From Flavisphingopyxis soli (GTDB lineage: Bacteria; Pseudomonadota; Alphaproteobacteria; Sphingomonadales; Sphingomonadaceae), in contig NZ_VOPY01000002.1 of assembly GCF_007995095.1 (NCBI RefSeq), positions 496,001-560,000 on the forward strand: DNA of 64,000 bases. Reading direction: 5' to 3'. A program made the position numbers and the translations under genes. Below the pieces are notes generated by a model. That model did no database searches. It saw only the letters and a program-made list of their open reading frames with translations, and had not been told where the DNA came from. Below are positions 35,651 through 45,049 of this stretch, piece after piece. How positions within the stretch are numbered: the stretch's first letter is position 1; every line of letters starts with the position of its first letter.

Positions 35651-37930
35651 ATGGCTTCCAGCGCGCTTCAAACAGCCATTTCGCAAGTGCGAGATGGTCG
35701 CGCTGACCGCGTGTTCGCCGCAATCGAGAACTGGCTCGAGGCCGAGCGTGACCAGTTGCCGCTATGGATACCCGTCGCGCTGGCGGGGGGAATTGCCGCC
35801 TGGTTCGCGCTGCCCGATGCCCGCTGGTGGCTGGCCTTCATGGTCGGATGTGCTGGCATTGCCATGGCCGGCGTGACGATCGGCCAAGGCACGCGGCTTG
35901 CACGGATCATCACGATCGGAGCCGTCGCGCTGGCAATCGGTTGCGCGCTGATCTGGACGCGCAGCCTGATCGTCGCCTCACCGGTGCTCGACCGTCCGGT
36001 GGTGACGCGCATGACCGCAGCGGTCGAAAGCGTCGAGCCGCTGGCTGCGCGGGGGATTGTGCGGATCGTGGCGCGGCCAGTTGAACGGCCCGACCTGCCG
36101 CAGCGGGTAAGGATCAATATCCCCGCTGACAAGGTCCCCGAAGGACTGGGGGCGGGCGCGCAGGTCAGACTGCGCGCGCGGCTGATGCCCCCGGCGCAGC
36201 CTGCGCTGCCGGGCGGATACGACTTTGCGCGGCGCGCCTGGTTCGATCGGCTGGGGGCGACCGGAAGCGGTATCGGACCGGTTCGCGTCGTCGTCGCCGC
36301 GCCGCCCGGTCCAAGCCTGCGCCATCGCCTGTCCCGCCACGTACAGGCGCAGGTCGATGGTCCCGCAGGCGCGATCGCAGCGACGCTCGCAACGGGCGAT
36401 CGCGGTGCGCTACCCGAAGCCGATGCCGAGGCGATGCGGCGCAGCGGGCTGGCGCACCTGCTATCGATCAGCGGGCTGCACGTGACCGCGGTCGTCGGCG
36501 CGGCATTCCTGCTCGTACTGCGGCTGCTCGCGCTCAGCCCGCGGCTCGCGCTCCACGCGCCGCTGATGCTGATCGCGGCGGGCTCGGGCGCGGTCGCGGG
36601 GATCGCCTATACGCTCCTGACCGGCGCCCAGGTACCGACGGTGCGATCGTGCGTCGCGGCGATGCTCGTCCTCATCGCGCTCGCGATCGGGCGCGAGGCG
36701 ATCACGCTGCGATTAATCGCGGCCGGCGCGCTCTTCGTCATGGTCTTCTGGCCCGAATCGATCATGGGACCGAGCTTCCAGCTGAGCTTTGCCGCGGTGA
36801 CCGCGATCGTCGCGCTGCATCGCCAGCCGCAGGTGCGCGCCTGGTTCACCCGGCGCGAAGAGGGGCGGGGCAGGCGCTGGCTGCGCGGGCTTGGTTCGCT
36901 GCTCCTCACCGGCATCGTCGTCGAGCTGGCGCTGATGCCGATCGCTTTGTTCCACTTCCACAAGGCGGGCCTTTACGGCGCGCTCGCCAACGTCGTTGCG
37001 ATCCCGCTGACGACCTTCGTCATCATGCCGCTCGAGGCGCTCGCGCTGTTGCTCGACGCGGTCGGCATTGGCGCACCGGTCTGGTGGCTGACCGGCCAGG
37101 CGCTCGACGCGCTGCTCGGGCTAGCGCATTATACCGCCTCGCGTCCGGGCGCGGTAACCTTGCTCCCGGCGATGGCATCATGGCCCTTTGCCGCAAGCGC
37201 GCTCGCCGGGCTGTGGTTCGCGATTTTTCGCACGCGGGTCCGATGGATCGCCTTGCCCGTCCTGGCGATCGGGGTCGGCACGATGGCGAGTGCGCGTGCG
37301 CCCGATCTTGTCGTCACCGGCGATGGCCGCCACGTCGCCGCGCGCGATGCGAGCGGACGGGTGTCGTTGCTGCGCGATCGCGCGGGTGATTACGTCCGCG
37401 ACATGATCGCTGAAAGCGTCGCCACCGATCTCGACCTGCTGCCGCTGCGCAACCGCGCCGATGCGCGCTGCAGTCGAGATTTCTGCGTCTGGCCGGTGGG
37501 CGATGAAGGCCGCCAGTACAGCGTCATGGCAACGACGAGCGGCTATTATGTCGATGCGCTCGACCTGATCCGCGCGTGCGAACGCGTCGATATTGTCATC
37601 GCCGATCGCGGCCTGCCGAAAAGCTGCACGCCGCGATGGCTGAAGGCCGATCGATTTGCCCTCGCGCGCAGCGGCGGATTGGCGATCTATCTTGACCCAC
37701 CGCGCGTTCGTCCAACCTTCGCTGCCGGCGATCGCCATCCGTGGCGACGCGCGGCGCAGAAACGCCGCGCTTACGCGGGACCTGCGCGCAAGCGCTTCAG
37801 TGGTAGCGGCGCAGCAACCCCGCCAGGCGACCCTGAACGCGGACCTGCTCGGCGGCATAAAGCTGCGGCTGGTGCGACGAATTCGCCGGATCGAGCCGAA
37901 CCATCCGCCCTTCGCGACGGAAATATTTGA
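35651..37930 (+). CDS. comEC: ComEC/Rec2-type DNA-uptake channel protein
   Basis: 759 residues from the ATG at 35651. An N-terminal DUF4131-like region with two membrane segments is followed by the Competence domain with the signature [23 protein letters not shown] and many hydrophobic segments (about 220-545). The C-terminal domain lies where other ComEC proteins have a metallo-beta-lactamase fold, but no HxHxDH motif is present, as in many alphaproteobacterial versions. It would transport single-stranded DNA across the inner membrane in natural transformation. The last 45 codons overlap the 3' end of lexA on the other strand by 134 bp. Confidence 0.9.
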   Translation: MASSALQTAISQVRDGRADRVFAAIENWLEAERDQLPLWIPVALAGGIAAWFALPDARWWLAFMVGCAGIAMAGVTIGQGTRLARIITIGAVALAIGCALIWTRSLIVASPVLDRPVVTRMTAAVESVEPLAARGIVRIVARPVERPDLPQRVRINIPADKVPEGLGAGAQVRLRARLMPPAQPALPGGYDFARRAWFDRLGATGSGIGPVRVVVAAPPGPSLRHRLSRHVQAQVDGPAGAIAATLATGDRGALPEADAEAMRRSGLAHLLSISGLHVTAVVGAAFLLVLRLLALSPRLALHAPLMLIAAGSGAVAGIAYTLLTGAQVPTVRSCVAAMLVLIALAIGREAITLRLIAAGALFVMVFWPESIMGPSFQLSFAAVTAIVALHRQPQVRAWFTRREEGRGRRWLRGLGSLLLTGIVVELALMPIALFHFHKAGLYGALANVVAIPLTTFVIMPLEALALLLDAVGIGAPVWWLTGQALDALLGLAHYTASRPGAVTLLPAMASWPFAASALAGLWFAIFRTRVRWIALPVLAIGVGTMASARAPDLVVTGDGRHVAARDASGRVSLLRDRAGDYVRDMIAESVATDLDLLPLRNRADARCSRDFCVWPVGDEGRQYSVMATTSGYYVDALDLIRACERVDIVIADRGLPKSCTPRWLKADRFALARSGGLAIYLDPPRVRPTFAAGDRHPWRRAAQKRRAYAGPARKRFSGSGAATPPGDPERGPARRHKAAAGATNSPDRAEPSALRDGNI

Positions 37931-38477
37931 GCGTTGCGTCCTGTTCGTCGACCAGTGCGACGACGATGTCGCCTTCGCGTGCGGTATCGGCGCGCTGGAT
38001 CAGCGCATAGTCGCCGTCGAAAATGCCAGCCTCGATCATCGAATCGCCCGACACTTCGAGCGCATAATGGTCGCCCGACCCGAGCAATGCGGCGGGCACC
38101 GAAAGCGAGCGGTCGTCCTCGAATGCCTCGATCGGCATGCCCGCGGCGATCCGGCCATGGAGCGGCACTTCGATGATGTCATTGGCAGCAATCGGACGCG
38201 GCTTCGCCTTGGCGCGCAGCGGCACGACATTGTCGGCTTCGCGTCCCGAAACAACTGCCGTGCGCTCTGGCATCTTGAGAATTTCGAGCGCGCGGGCGCG
38301 ATTGGCGAGGCGATGGATGAAACCGCGTTCCTCGAGCGCGCTGATCAGGCGGTGGATGCCCGATTTCGACTTGAGATCGAGCGCCTCCTTCATTTCCTCG
38401 AACGACGGCGAAATGCCGGTGGCTTCAAGCCGATCGTGGATGAAGCAAAGCAATTCGTGCTGCTTGCTGGTCAACAT
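37797..38477 (-). CDS. lexA: SOS regulator LexA
   Basis: Repressor of DNA-damage genes that cleaves itself when bound to RecA filaments. 226 residues. N-terminal winged helix ([36 protein letters not shown]), linker, then the S24 peptidase domain: cleavage site Ala112-Gly113 in [10 protein letters not shown], catalytic Ser146 in SGDSM and Lys184 in ATLKYF. An operator GTTC-N7-GTTC lies about 30 bp upstream, so it controls itself. Convergent with and overlapping comEC; moaC lies upstream on the same strand after a 173-bp gap. Confidence 0.98.
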   Translation of the reverse strand: MLTSKQHELLCFIHDRLEATGISPSFEEMKEALDLKSKSGIHRLISALEERGFIHRLANRARALEILKMPERTAVVSGREADNVVPLRAKAKPRPIAANDIIEVPLHGRIAAGMPIEAFEDDRSLSVPAALLGSGDHYALEVSGDSMIEAGIFDGDYALIQRADTAREGDIVVALVDEQDATLKYFRREGRMVRLDPANSSHQPQLYAAEQVRVQGRLAGLLRRYH

Positions 38478-38507
38478 GGCACATATCCTCGTCTGGCGAA
38501 CCCGGTG

Positions 38508-38522
38508 GAACGGACAGGGAAC
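38508..38522 (-). promoter_or_regulatory. LexA operator (SOS box) of lexA
   Basis: GTTCCCTGTCCGTTC on the minus strand, an exact match to the alphaproteobacterial LexA site GTTC-N7-GTTC. It starts just downstream of the -10 of the lexA promoter, covering the probable transcription start. Confidence 0.9.
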
Positions 38523-38523
38523 G

Positions 38524-38551
38524 TTTATGCAACATAATGGGGCCGTGTCAA
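38524..38551 (-). promoter_or_regulatory. lexA promoter
   Basis: Minus strand: perfect -35 TTGACA (38546-38551), 16-bp spacer, -10-like CATAAA (38524-38529). The SOS box begins 1 bp further downstream, a layout that explains repression by LexA. Confidence 0.7.
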
Positions 38552-38552
38552 G

Positions 38553-38650
38553 TCAGTCGAGGAGACGAATTTCGGTCTTCAGGTCGAGTTCGACCGCACC
38601 GGCACGCCGCGCGCGGAGCAGCGCAGCCGCTTCGCTCAGCGCGATCAGCG
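38553..38650 (-). other. Coding-like stretch between moaC and lexA, possible gene remnant
   Basis: On the minus strand, two frames shifted from moaC, a frame with normal GC-rich codon usage stays open from within the end of moaC and stops at 38553. After the moaC stop it reads ...[15 protein letters not shown]... and ...AVELDLKTEIRLLD. There is no start codon in a useful place, so it is not a gene by itself. It may be the tail of a lost gene; in several sphingomonads moeA lies here. Family not recognised. Confidence 0.25.
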
Positions 38651-39121
38651 CTACGCCGCGCTCCAGTCGCCCGATTTGCCGCCGCTCTTGTCGAGCACGC
38701 GAATCTGGCCGATCACCATCGTCCGGTCGACCGCCTTGACCATGTCATAGATCGTAAGCAGCGCGACCGAGACCGCGGTGAGCGCCTCCATCTCGACCCC
38801 GGTCGGACCGGTGCAGGTGACCGTTGCGGTCGCGGTAATGTCACCGTCGCCAAGCTCGAAATCGACGCTCGCCGACGACAGCGCGAGCGCGTGACACAGC
38901 GGGATCAGCGCAGGCGTCTGCTTGGCTGCCATGATCCCGGCAACGCGCGCGACGGCAAGGACATCGCCCTTTTTCGCGCTGCCCGATCGCACCGCCTCGA
39001 GCGCTTCGGCGCTGAGCGTGATCGTCCCGCGCGCGGTCGCAGTGCGCTTCGTCGCGTCCTTGTCCGAGACGTTGACCATGCGCGCCGCGCCGGTCTCGTC
39101 GAGATGCGTCAGGCGGCTCAT
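38651..39121 (-). CDS. moaC: Cyclic pyranopterin monophosphate synthase MoaC
   Basis: Second step of molybdenum cofactor synthesis. 156 residues: [19 protein letters not shown] at the start, the [29 protein letters not shown] block with the conserved Lys and His, [28 protein letters not shown], and the C-terminal [10 protein letters not shown]. It overlaps the end of trpC by 4 bp (ATGA), which couples it to the trp genes. moaB is elsewhere in the window (57989-58516); moaA, moaD and moaE are not in it. Confidence 0.97.
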   Translation of the reverse strand: MSRLTHLDETGAARMVNVSDKDATKRTATARGTITLSAEALEAVRSGSAKKGDVLAVARVAGIMAAKQTPALIPLCHALALSSASVDFELGDGDITATATVTCTGPTGVEMEALTAVSVALLTIYDMVKAVDRTMVIGQIRVLDKSGGKSGDWSAA

Positions 39122-39912
39122 GCCGGGCGACCGATCAGCGCGCCGAGCGCGCCCTCGATATCGTCCTGTCGCATCAGGCTTTCTCCTATCAGGAAGGCGC
39201 GGATGCCGTGTGCGGTCAGCCGCTTGATATCACTTCGCGTCGCAATGCCGCTTTCGGACACCAGCAGGCGATCGGCCGGGGCGAGGCGCGATAGCCGCTC
39301 GCTGACCGCCAGGTCGGTATGGAAGGTCGCTAGGTTGCGGTTGTTGATGCCGATCAACGCATCCGGGATCCGCGTCGCCCGCGCAAGTTCATCCTCGTCA
39401 TGCACCTCGACGAGGACATCCATGCCGTAACTGCGCGCCGCTACCGCCATTTCGTTCGCCGCCTCGTCGTCAAGCACCGCGAGGATCAACAGCACCGCGT
39501 CAGCGCCGAGCGCACGCGATTCGGCGATCTGCCATGCATCGACCATGAAATCCTTGCGCAAGGCGGGCAGGGCGCTCGCGGCGCGCGCAGCCTCCAAAAA
39601 CGCGTCGTCGCCCTGGAAATAGTCGCGGTCGGTCAGCACCGACAGGCAGGCGGCGCCGGCGTTCTCATACGCACGCGCGATTGCGGCGGGATCAAAGTCC
39701 TCGCGGATCAGGCCCTTCGACGGCGATGCGCGCTTGATCTCGGCAATCACAGCGATGCCATCGCGCGCCTTATCGCTGACGCGCGCCGCGAAACCGCGCG
39801 GCGCATCGTCGCGCTCGGCGATGCGCGTTTCGAGGTCAGCGATCGAATGCGTGCGCTTGCGCTGCGCAACGTCGCTGCGCTTGGTCGCGCAAATCTCTGC
39901 AAGCTTGCTCAT
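39118..39912 (-). CDS. trpC: Indole-3-glycerol-phosphate synthase TrpC
   Basis: Fourth tryptophan-pathway enzyme, a (beta/alpha)8 barrel of 264 residues. Catalytic Lys in [13 protein letters not shown], substrate motif [45 protein letters not shown], and the phosphate-binding SESGI near the C-terminus. It has no fused TrpF. Overlaps trpD by 4 bp upstream and moaC by 4 bp downstream, so trpG-trpD-trpC-moaC form a tight unit. Confidence 0.97.
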   Translation of the reverse strand: MSKLAEICATKRSDVAQRKRTHSIADLETRIAERDDAPRGFAARVSDKARDGIAVIAEIKRASPSKGLIREDFDPAAIARAYENAGAACLSVLTDRDYFQGDDAFLEAARAASALPALRKDFMVDAWQIAESRALGADAVLLILAVLDDEAANEMAVAARSYGMDVLVEVHDEDELARATRIPDALIGINNRNLATFHTDLAVSERLSRLAPADRLLVSESGIATRSDIKRLTAHGIRAFLIGESLMRQDDIEGALGALIGRPA

Positions 39913-40898
39913 GCGTAAGCGATCCAGCGATCGAGCAACGCGGCGGCCTCACCCCTGTCGAGCGTTTCGGCGGCCAGCGCCACGCCCGCGGGCAGGGTCT
40001 CTGCGCGATCGGCGATGCGAAAGGCGGCGGCGGCGTTGAACAACACCGCGTCGCGATAGGCTCCGGCCTCGCCCTTGAGCAAGCGACGCAGCGCAGCGGC
40101 ATTGTGGTCGACGTCGCCGCCACGGATCGCGGTCGTCGGATGGTGCGGCATTCCGGCATCGCTCGCCGATAGGCGCATCATGTGAACGCCGTCGCGCGTG
40201 ACCTCGGCGACTTCGTTGCCGCCCGCGAGCGAAAGCTCGTCGAGCCCTTCGTCGCCCGAGACGATGTAGCTCATGTCGGTGCCGAGCGCGGCCATCGCCT
40301 TGGCATAGAGGTGGACATAGCCGGGCCGTGCGATGCCGATCAGCTGCCGGCGCACGCGCGCCGGATTGGCCAGCGGCCCCATCAGGTTGAAGATCGTGCG
40401 ACGGCCGATTTTCTGGCGGATCGGCTGGATCCGGCGCATCGCGGGATGGTGGTTGGCGGCGAACAGGAAACAGATGCCGATGTCGCGCAGCGATGCCTCG
40501 GCAGTCTCGCCCGCGCGTGCCATGTCGAGGCCGAGCGCCTCGAGCACGTCGGCCGCGCCCGCCTTCGACGATGCCGCGCGATTGCCGTGCTTGGCCACCG
40601 GCACGCCCGCCGCCGCGACGACGAGCGAGACGGCGGTCGAGATGTTGAGCGTGTGATGGCCATCGCCGCCGGTCCCGCAAACGTCGATCGCGTCGGCAGG
40701 CGCGTCGATCGGGATCAGCCGTTCACGCAATGCCGCGGCAGCAGCGGCGACCTCGGTCGCGGTTTCGCCGCGTTCGGTTAGGCCGACCAGGAAGCCTTCG
40801 ATCGCTTCCTCGGACACCTCGGCGTCGAGTATCCGGGCAAAGGCGAGATGCGCTTCGTCCTCGCTCAAGGCGGTGGCGGTATCGGGCAGGGTGGTCAT
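39909..40898 (-). CDS. trpD: Anthranilate phosphoribosyltransferase TrpD
   Basis: Second tryptophan-pathway enzyme. 329 residues from the ATG at 40898, which overlaps the trpG stop (ATGA); a longer frame reaching 41066 would lie inside trpG and is rejected. The PRPP-binding [37 protein letters not shown] and the [12 protein letters not shown] region are all present. Ends in a 4-bp overlap with trpC. Confidence 0.97.
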   Translation of the reverse strand: MTTLPDTATALSEDEAHLAFARILDAEVSEEAIEGFLVGLTERGETATEVAAAAAALRERLIPIDAPADAIDVCGTGGDGHHTLNISTAVSLVVAAAGVPVAKHGNRAASSKAGAADVLEALGLDMARAGETAEASLRDIGICFLFAANHHPAMRRIQPIRQKIGRRTIFNLMGPLANPARVRRQLIGIARPGYVHLYAKAMAALGTDMSYIVSGDEGLDELSLAGGNEVAEVTRDGVHMMRLSASDAGMPHHPTTAIRGGDVDHNAAALRRLLKGEAGAYRDAVLFNAAAAFRIADRAETLPAGVALAAETLDRGEAAALLDRWIAYA

Positions 40899-41479
40899 GG
40901 GTGGAATCGGTCCTGAAGGCACAGCGAGAGAAAGTTTCCTAACAGCTGATGGCCGTGTTCGGTAGCGATGCTTTCGGGGTGAAACTGGACACCGTGGATC
41001 GGCAGGTCGCGGTGGCGCAACCCCATGATGACCCCGGCATCGTCGTGCGCGTTGGCGATCAGGCACTCGCTCGATCCCTCGACGATGAGCGAGTGATAGC
41101 GGGTAGCAGTGAACGGCGAGGGGAGGCCAGCGAACACGCCGCTGCGATCATGGCGGACCGCGGACGTCTTGCCGTGCATCAACCCGCCGCGCGCGACCGC
41201 CATGCCGAAATGCTGGCCGATCGCCTGATGGCCGAGGCACACGCCGAGCAGGGGTTTGCCCGCAGCGGCGCATGCAGCGACGAGTGAGAGGCTGATCCCG
41301 GCATCGTCTGGCGTACCAGGGCCGGGCGAGATCAGGATGCCGTCGCAGCCGCTTGCCATCGCCTCGTCGACGCCAATCGCGTCGTTGCGCCGGACATCGA
41401 CCTCGGCGCCCAGCTCGACCAGGTAATGGACCAGATTATAGGTGAAACTGTCGAAATTATCGATGACGAGGATCATCAT
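40895..41479 (-). CDS. trpG: Anthranilate synthase component II (glutamine amidotransferase) TrpG
   Basis: Glutaminase subunit supplying ammonia to TrpE. 194 residues: [18 protein letters not shown] start, GPGTPDDAG, nucleophile Cys in [16 protein letters not shown], and the catalytic His-Glu in [13 protein letters not shown]. The homologous PabA cannot be excluded by sequence alone, but the trpD and trpC context favours TrpG. Its partner trpE, often directly upstream, is missing: ppiD ends only 38 bp away. Confidence 0.95.
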   Translation of the reverse strand: MMILVIDNFDSFTYNLVHYLVELGAEVDVRRNDAIGVDEAMASGCDGILISPGPGTPDDAGISLSLVAACAAAGKPLLGVCLGHQAIGQHFGMAVARGGLMHGKTSAVRHDRSGVFAGLPSPFTATRYHSLIVEGSSECLIANAHDDAGVIMGLRHRDLPIHGVQFHPESIATEHGHQLLGNFLSLCLQDRFHP

Positions 41480-41517
41480 TTAACACCCTCGCCCGACCCG
41501 ATCAGGGTCCTCAACTC

Positions 41518-43449
41518 CTATTGGCTGCCGGTCAGCTCGCGCTTGAGCGTGGCGATCGCATCAGCGTTGAGCTCGACGCCCATCGCCTTTTTCGCCGCGT
41601 TGAGCATGCCGCCGACATATTCATTGCCCATCGCGCTGGCCAGCTGCGTCGAAACGGCTTCGATCAGGCCCGGCTCCTTGGTCGCGTCGCCCTCGTCGAT
41701 CGATTCGAGATAGACGACCATCCAGCCGGCATTGTTGCCGATTTCGAGCGTCTTGACCGACTTGGGTGCCATCGAGAACAGCAGCGAAAGCTCAGGGGGA
41801 ATGCGCCCCTTGGCACGGGCCATGTCGGCGCGCTTGCCGCCGATTTTCTGTGTCGTGAACGATGGGACCTTTTCGGCTGCCACGGCTGCTTCGAGCTTCT
41901 CGCCCTTTTCGACCCGCGCGGCGATCTTGCGCGCGATCACCTTGGCGTTCTTGGCGCCTTCGGCGAGGCGATAGTCGCGCGCCACTTGCTCGCGAATATC
42001 CTTGAGCGGCGGCGGCGCGGCCGCGACGATCCGCGTGACATCGACCAGTGCATAGCGCTTGTTTTCTTCGATCGTGACGATCTCGCCGAAATTCTCTTCG
42101 CTCGCCTCGAAGGCGGCGCTGACGACAGGCGCATAATTGTCGGGAAGGACGGCGGCATCACTCCCGGGCAGCGTGCCGCCCGCGGTGATCGCTTTGGTCG
42201 TCTCGACCTTGAGGCCGTGTGCGTCGGCAAGCTCGGCAATGTCGGCACCGCCGCCGAGCTGGTCCTGCAGGCTGTTATAGAGGTCGATCAGCGCTTCCTG
42301 GCGCTTGCGCTCGACGAGCTGGCTGCGAATGTCATCGCGGACGCTGGCGAGATCGCGCGCGGGTTTGCCGTCGATCGCCTCAACGCGGGTGACAACCCAG
42401 CCAAGCGGTCCCTGGAGCGGTCCGACGACCGCGCCCTTGGGAGCTGCAAATACCGCCTTGGCGGCAGCAGCGCCGATGCTCGTAGAAAGATCGGACGCGG
42501 CGGCGAAACTGGCCTCGCTTGCGGCAAGTCCGTTGGCGCCGGCAGCGGCATTGAGCGTCGCGCCGCCCTTTGCAGCTGCCGCGATCTTGTCCGCAATCGC
42601 CCTGTCCGACGCGATAACCTGCGAGATCTTGCGGGTTTCGCTGGCGGCATAGTCCGCCTTGTTGTCAGCGTAGAATTTGGCGATGTCAGCGTCGGTCACG
42701 GCGCCCGCCTTGCCCACCGTAGCTTCACCGAATTCGGCGTAGCGGACGACACGGCGCTCGGGAATCGTATAGCGCGCGCTATTCTTCGCATAGAAATCGG
42801 CGACCGCTTTGGCATCGGGTTCGCCGGTCGGCGCATATGCCGTGGCAGGAAGGAAGGTCGCCCGCCCGTCACGCGCTTCGAGCAACAACGATGCATAGGG
42901 CAGCGTCAACCCGGGAGCCAATTTGGTAATTCCCGTCACCGGTCCGGTCATCTGGCGGATCAGCAGCTGGCGGCGAATGTCGTCGCGCAGCGTCTTTTCG
43001 GTCAGGCCGACGCCCTTGATCGCCTGTTCGAAACGCGTCTGGTCAAACGTGCCGTCAATTCCGGCGAAGGCGGGGATCTTGCGAATCTCTGCATCTTCGA
43101 GCGCCTTGGTCGAACCGAAGCCCAGCTTCTTGGCATAGCCTTCGAGCGCCGCGCTGTTGACCATGCTGTCGAGTGTCTCGTCGACGCCGCCGCTTTCGAC
43201 GAAAGTCTTCATGTCGAGTGCGGGGTTTTCCTGGCGCGCCGCGTCGAACCGGCGACGCACCTCTTCGCGCAGTTCGCCAAGCCCGATCGACGTGTCGCCA
43301 ATTTTCGCCACATTGCCGCCCGCAACGCCGCCAAAGGATGAGCGGCCAACATCGGCGCCAGCAAAGGCGATCGCGATCAACGCGATGAACACCAGGCTGA
43401 AGAAAAGGCCGATCTTCGAAGAGAATATCCGGCGAAAGAAGATGATCAT
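41518..43449 (-). CDS. ppiD: PpiD-type peptidyl-prolyl isomerase / periplasmic chaperone
   Basis: 643 residues from the ATG at 43449. One N-terminal transmembrane segment (IGLFFSLVFIALIAIAFAGA) preceded by FFRRIFSSK, then the SurA_N_3-type chaperone region (QTRFEQAIKGVGLTEKTLRDDIRRQLLIRQM), a degenerate rotamase domain (ETRKISQVIASDRAIADKIAAAAKGG to GPLQGPLGWVVTRVE) and an extended C-terminal helical region. Predicted to be anchored in the inner membrane and to help outer-membrane or periplasmic proteins fold after Sec export. Divergent from tpiA with about 205 bp between starts. Confidence 0.88.
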   Translation of the reverse strand: MIIFFRRIFSSKIGLFFSLVFIALIAIAFAGADVGRSSFGGVAGGNVAKIGDTSIGLGELREEVRRRFDAARQENPALDMKTFVESGGVDETLDSMVNSAALEGYAKKLGFGSTKALEDAEIRKIPAFAGIDGTFDQTRFEQAIKGVGLTEKTLRDDIRRQLLIRQMTGPVTGITKLAPGLTLPYASLLLEARDGRATFLPATAYAPTGEPDAKAVADFYAKNSARYTIPERRVVRYAEFGEATVGKAGAVTDADIAKFYADNKADYAASETRKISQVIASDRAIADKIAAAAKGGATLNAAAGANGLAASEASFAAASDLSTSIGAAAAKAVFAAPKGAVVGPLQGPLGWVVTRVEAIDGKPARDLASVRDDIRSQLVERKRQEALIDLYNSLQDQLGGGADIAELADAHGLKVETTKAITAGGTLPGSDAAVLPDNYAPVVSAAFEASEENFGEIVTIEENKRYALVDVTRIVAAAPPPLKDIREQVARDYRLAEGAKNAKVIARKIAARVEKGEKLEAAVAAEKVPSFTTQKIGGKRADMARAKGRIPPELSLLFSMAPKSVKTLEIGNNAGWMVVYLESIDEGDATKEPGLIEAVSTQLASAMGNEYVGGMLNAAKKAMGVELNADAIATLKRELTGSQ

Positions 43450-43654
43450 GGGAGATAATATCCGCGTGGGGGTTAAAGCAGCGCCATGCGCCTTCATTTG
43501 GCGCGGCTTTAAGGCCTAGGCGAGGCCGCTTCAACCCGCGATGAACTGAACTCGCCGTTCGGGGCGCGGGGGCTTGCGCGCCGATGACGAGCCCGCGTAG
43601 CAAGCGATCGACGGGTTCGCCCAAACACCGGCAGCATGAAGCGAGGATGACCGA

Positions 43655-44404
43655 ATGTCCGAACGGCGCAAATATATCGTCGGCAACTGGAAGATGAATG
43701 GCACCAGGGACGACCTTGGCGAGGCGGCGGCGATCGCCGAGGTGGCTTCGGCAACCGACACTGTCGACGTAGCGCTGTGTCCGCCCGCAACGCTGGTTGC
43801 GCCCATGGCGGACCGGCTTGCCGAATTCTCGATCGGCGGACAGGACTGCCACCACGCCGAGGCAGGCGCCTATACCGGCTCGATTTCGGCGGCGATGCTG
43901 CGCGATGCGGGTGCCAGACTCGTCATCGTCGGGCACAGCGAGCGGCGCGAAGGCTGCGGCGAAAGCGATGCGATCGTCAGGGCCAAGGCCGAACGCGCGC
44001 TGGCCGACGGCCTCGACGTCATCCTGTGCGTCGGCGAAAGCAAGGCGATCCGCGATGCCGGCGATGCCGAACGCCACGTGACCGCACAGCTTGCCGCGTC
44101 ACTGCCCGCATCGTTCGATTCCGCGCGGCTGGCGATTGCCTATGAACCGATCTGGGCGATCGGCACCGGCGATGTCGCGACCGTCGAAGATGTCGTTGCG
44201 ATGCACGCTGCGCTGCGCGCCACCCTAGCTTCCCGGATCGGCGACGATGCCGCGAAGATTCGCCTGCTCTATGGCGGGTCGGTCAATGGCGCCAATGCCG
44301 CCGAGTTGCTCGCCGCAGCCAATGTCGATGGCGCGCTGGTTGGCGGCGCCAGCCTGACCGCCGTCAAATTCTTGCCCATTATCGAGGCTGCTGCCGCGAT
44401 CTGA
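43655..44404 (+). CDS. tpiA: Triose-phosphate isomerase TpiA
   Basis: Interconverts dihydroxyacetone phosphate and glyceraldehyde 3-phosphate. 249 residues. Catalytic Lys in VGNWKMN, His in VIVGHSERRE, Glu in IAYEPIWAIGTG and the phosphate-gripping YGGSVNGANA and GALVGGASL loops are complete. ATG preceded by GAGGA. Followed by secG after 89 bp, a common bacterial order. Confidence 0.98.
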   Translation: MSERRKYIVGNWKMNGTRDDLGEAAAIAEVASATDTVDVALCPPATLVAPMADRLAEFSIGGQDCHHAEAGAYTGSISAAMLRDAGARLVIVGHSERREGCGESDAIVRAKAERALADGLDVILCVGESKAIRDAGDAERHVTAQLAASLPASFDSARLAIAYEPIWAIGTGDVATVEDVVAMHAALRATLASRIGDDAAKIRLLYGGSVNGANAAELLAAANVDGALVGGASLTAVKFLPIIEAAAAI

Positions 44405-44493
44405 CATCGGCGTGGCTTGCCAGTTGAAGCGCAACGCAATTGCGCCTATGTGCCGCGCCGACCATCTTCTTATCCAGCTAGCGGTGCCCGTTC

Positions 44494-44907
44494 ATGCTTT
44501 TTCAGTTTCTCGTCGTCGTCCAGGCCCTTGTCGGCGCAGCCATGATCGGCGTCATCCTGATGCAGAAATCGGAGGGCGGCGGTCTTGGCGTCGGCGGTAG
44601 CCCGTCGGGCCTGATGTCGGCGCGCGGCGCGGCCGACTTGCTGACCCGCGCGACCGGCGTGCTCGCATTCCTGTTCGTGGTTCTCAGCATTGCGCTCGCC
44701 GGTCTCGCCTCGGTCAACCATAGCACTGGCCAGATTGGCGATGCCTTGACTGCTCAGCCGCCGGTAACCGATGTTGGTGCCGGCAGCGGCGTTCCGCTTG
44801 ATGGCGGGATCCCCAAGGGTGACGATCCGCTGGCGCAAGCCGCCAAGGACAGCGGCACGGCCAAGCCCGCCGCACCTGCCAAGGATACTGGCGTCCCGAT
44901 CGAATGA
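44494..44907 (+). CDS. secG: Preprotein translocase subunit SecG
   Basis: Small membrane subunit of SecYEG. 137 residues: first segment FLVVVQALVGAAMIGVILMQ followed by the SecG signature KSEGGGLGVGGSPSGLMSARGAADLLTRATG, then the second segment (VLAFLFVVLSIALAGLASV). The C-terminal 60 residues are a Pro/Ala/Gly-rich tail longer than in Escherichia coli, as in other alphaproteobacteria. Confidence 0.95.
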   Translation: MLFQFLVVVQALVGAAMIGVILMQKSEGGGLGVGGSPSGLMSARGAADLLTRATGVLAFLFVVLSIALAGLASVNHSTGQIGDALTAQPPVTDVGAGSGVPLDGGIPKGDDPLAQAAKDSGTAKPAAPAKDTGVPIE

Positions 44908-45049
44908 TCGTCCCGCGGGTGCGCTGACGCCACCCGACAGCCGCACGCGACCGGTGCCCTCGAACGGGGGCGCATCGCGAATATATTTACGACTTGATGG
45001 ATTCGCGCGCTTGCCACGCGACCCCAAGCACGACTAGGTCTTTTCTCCC

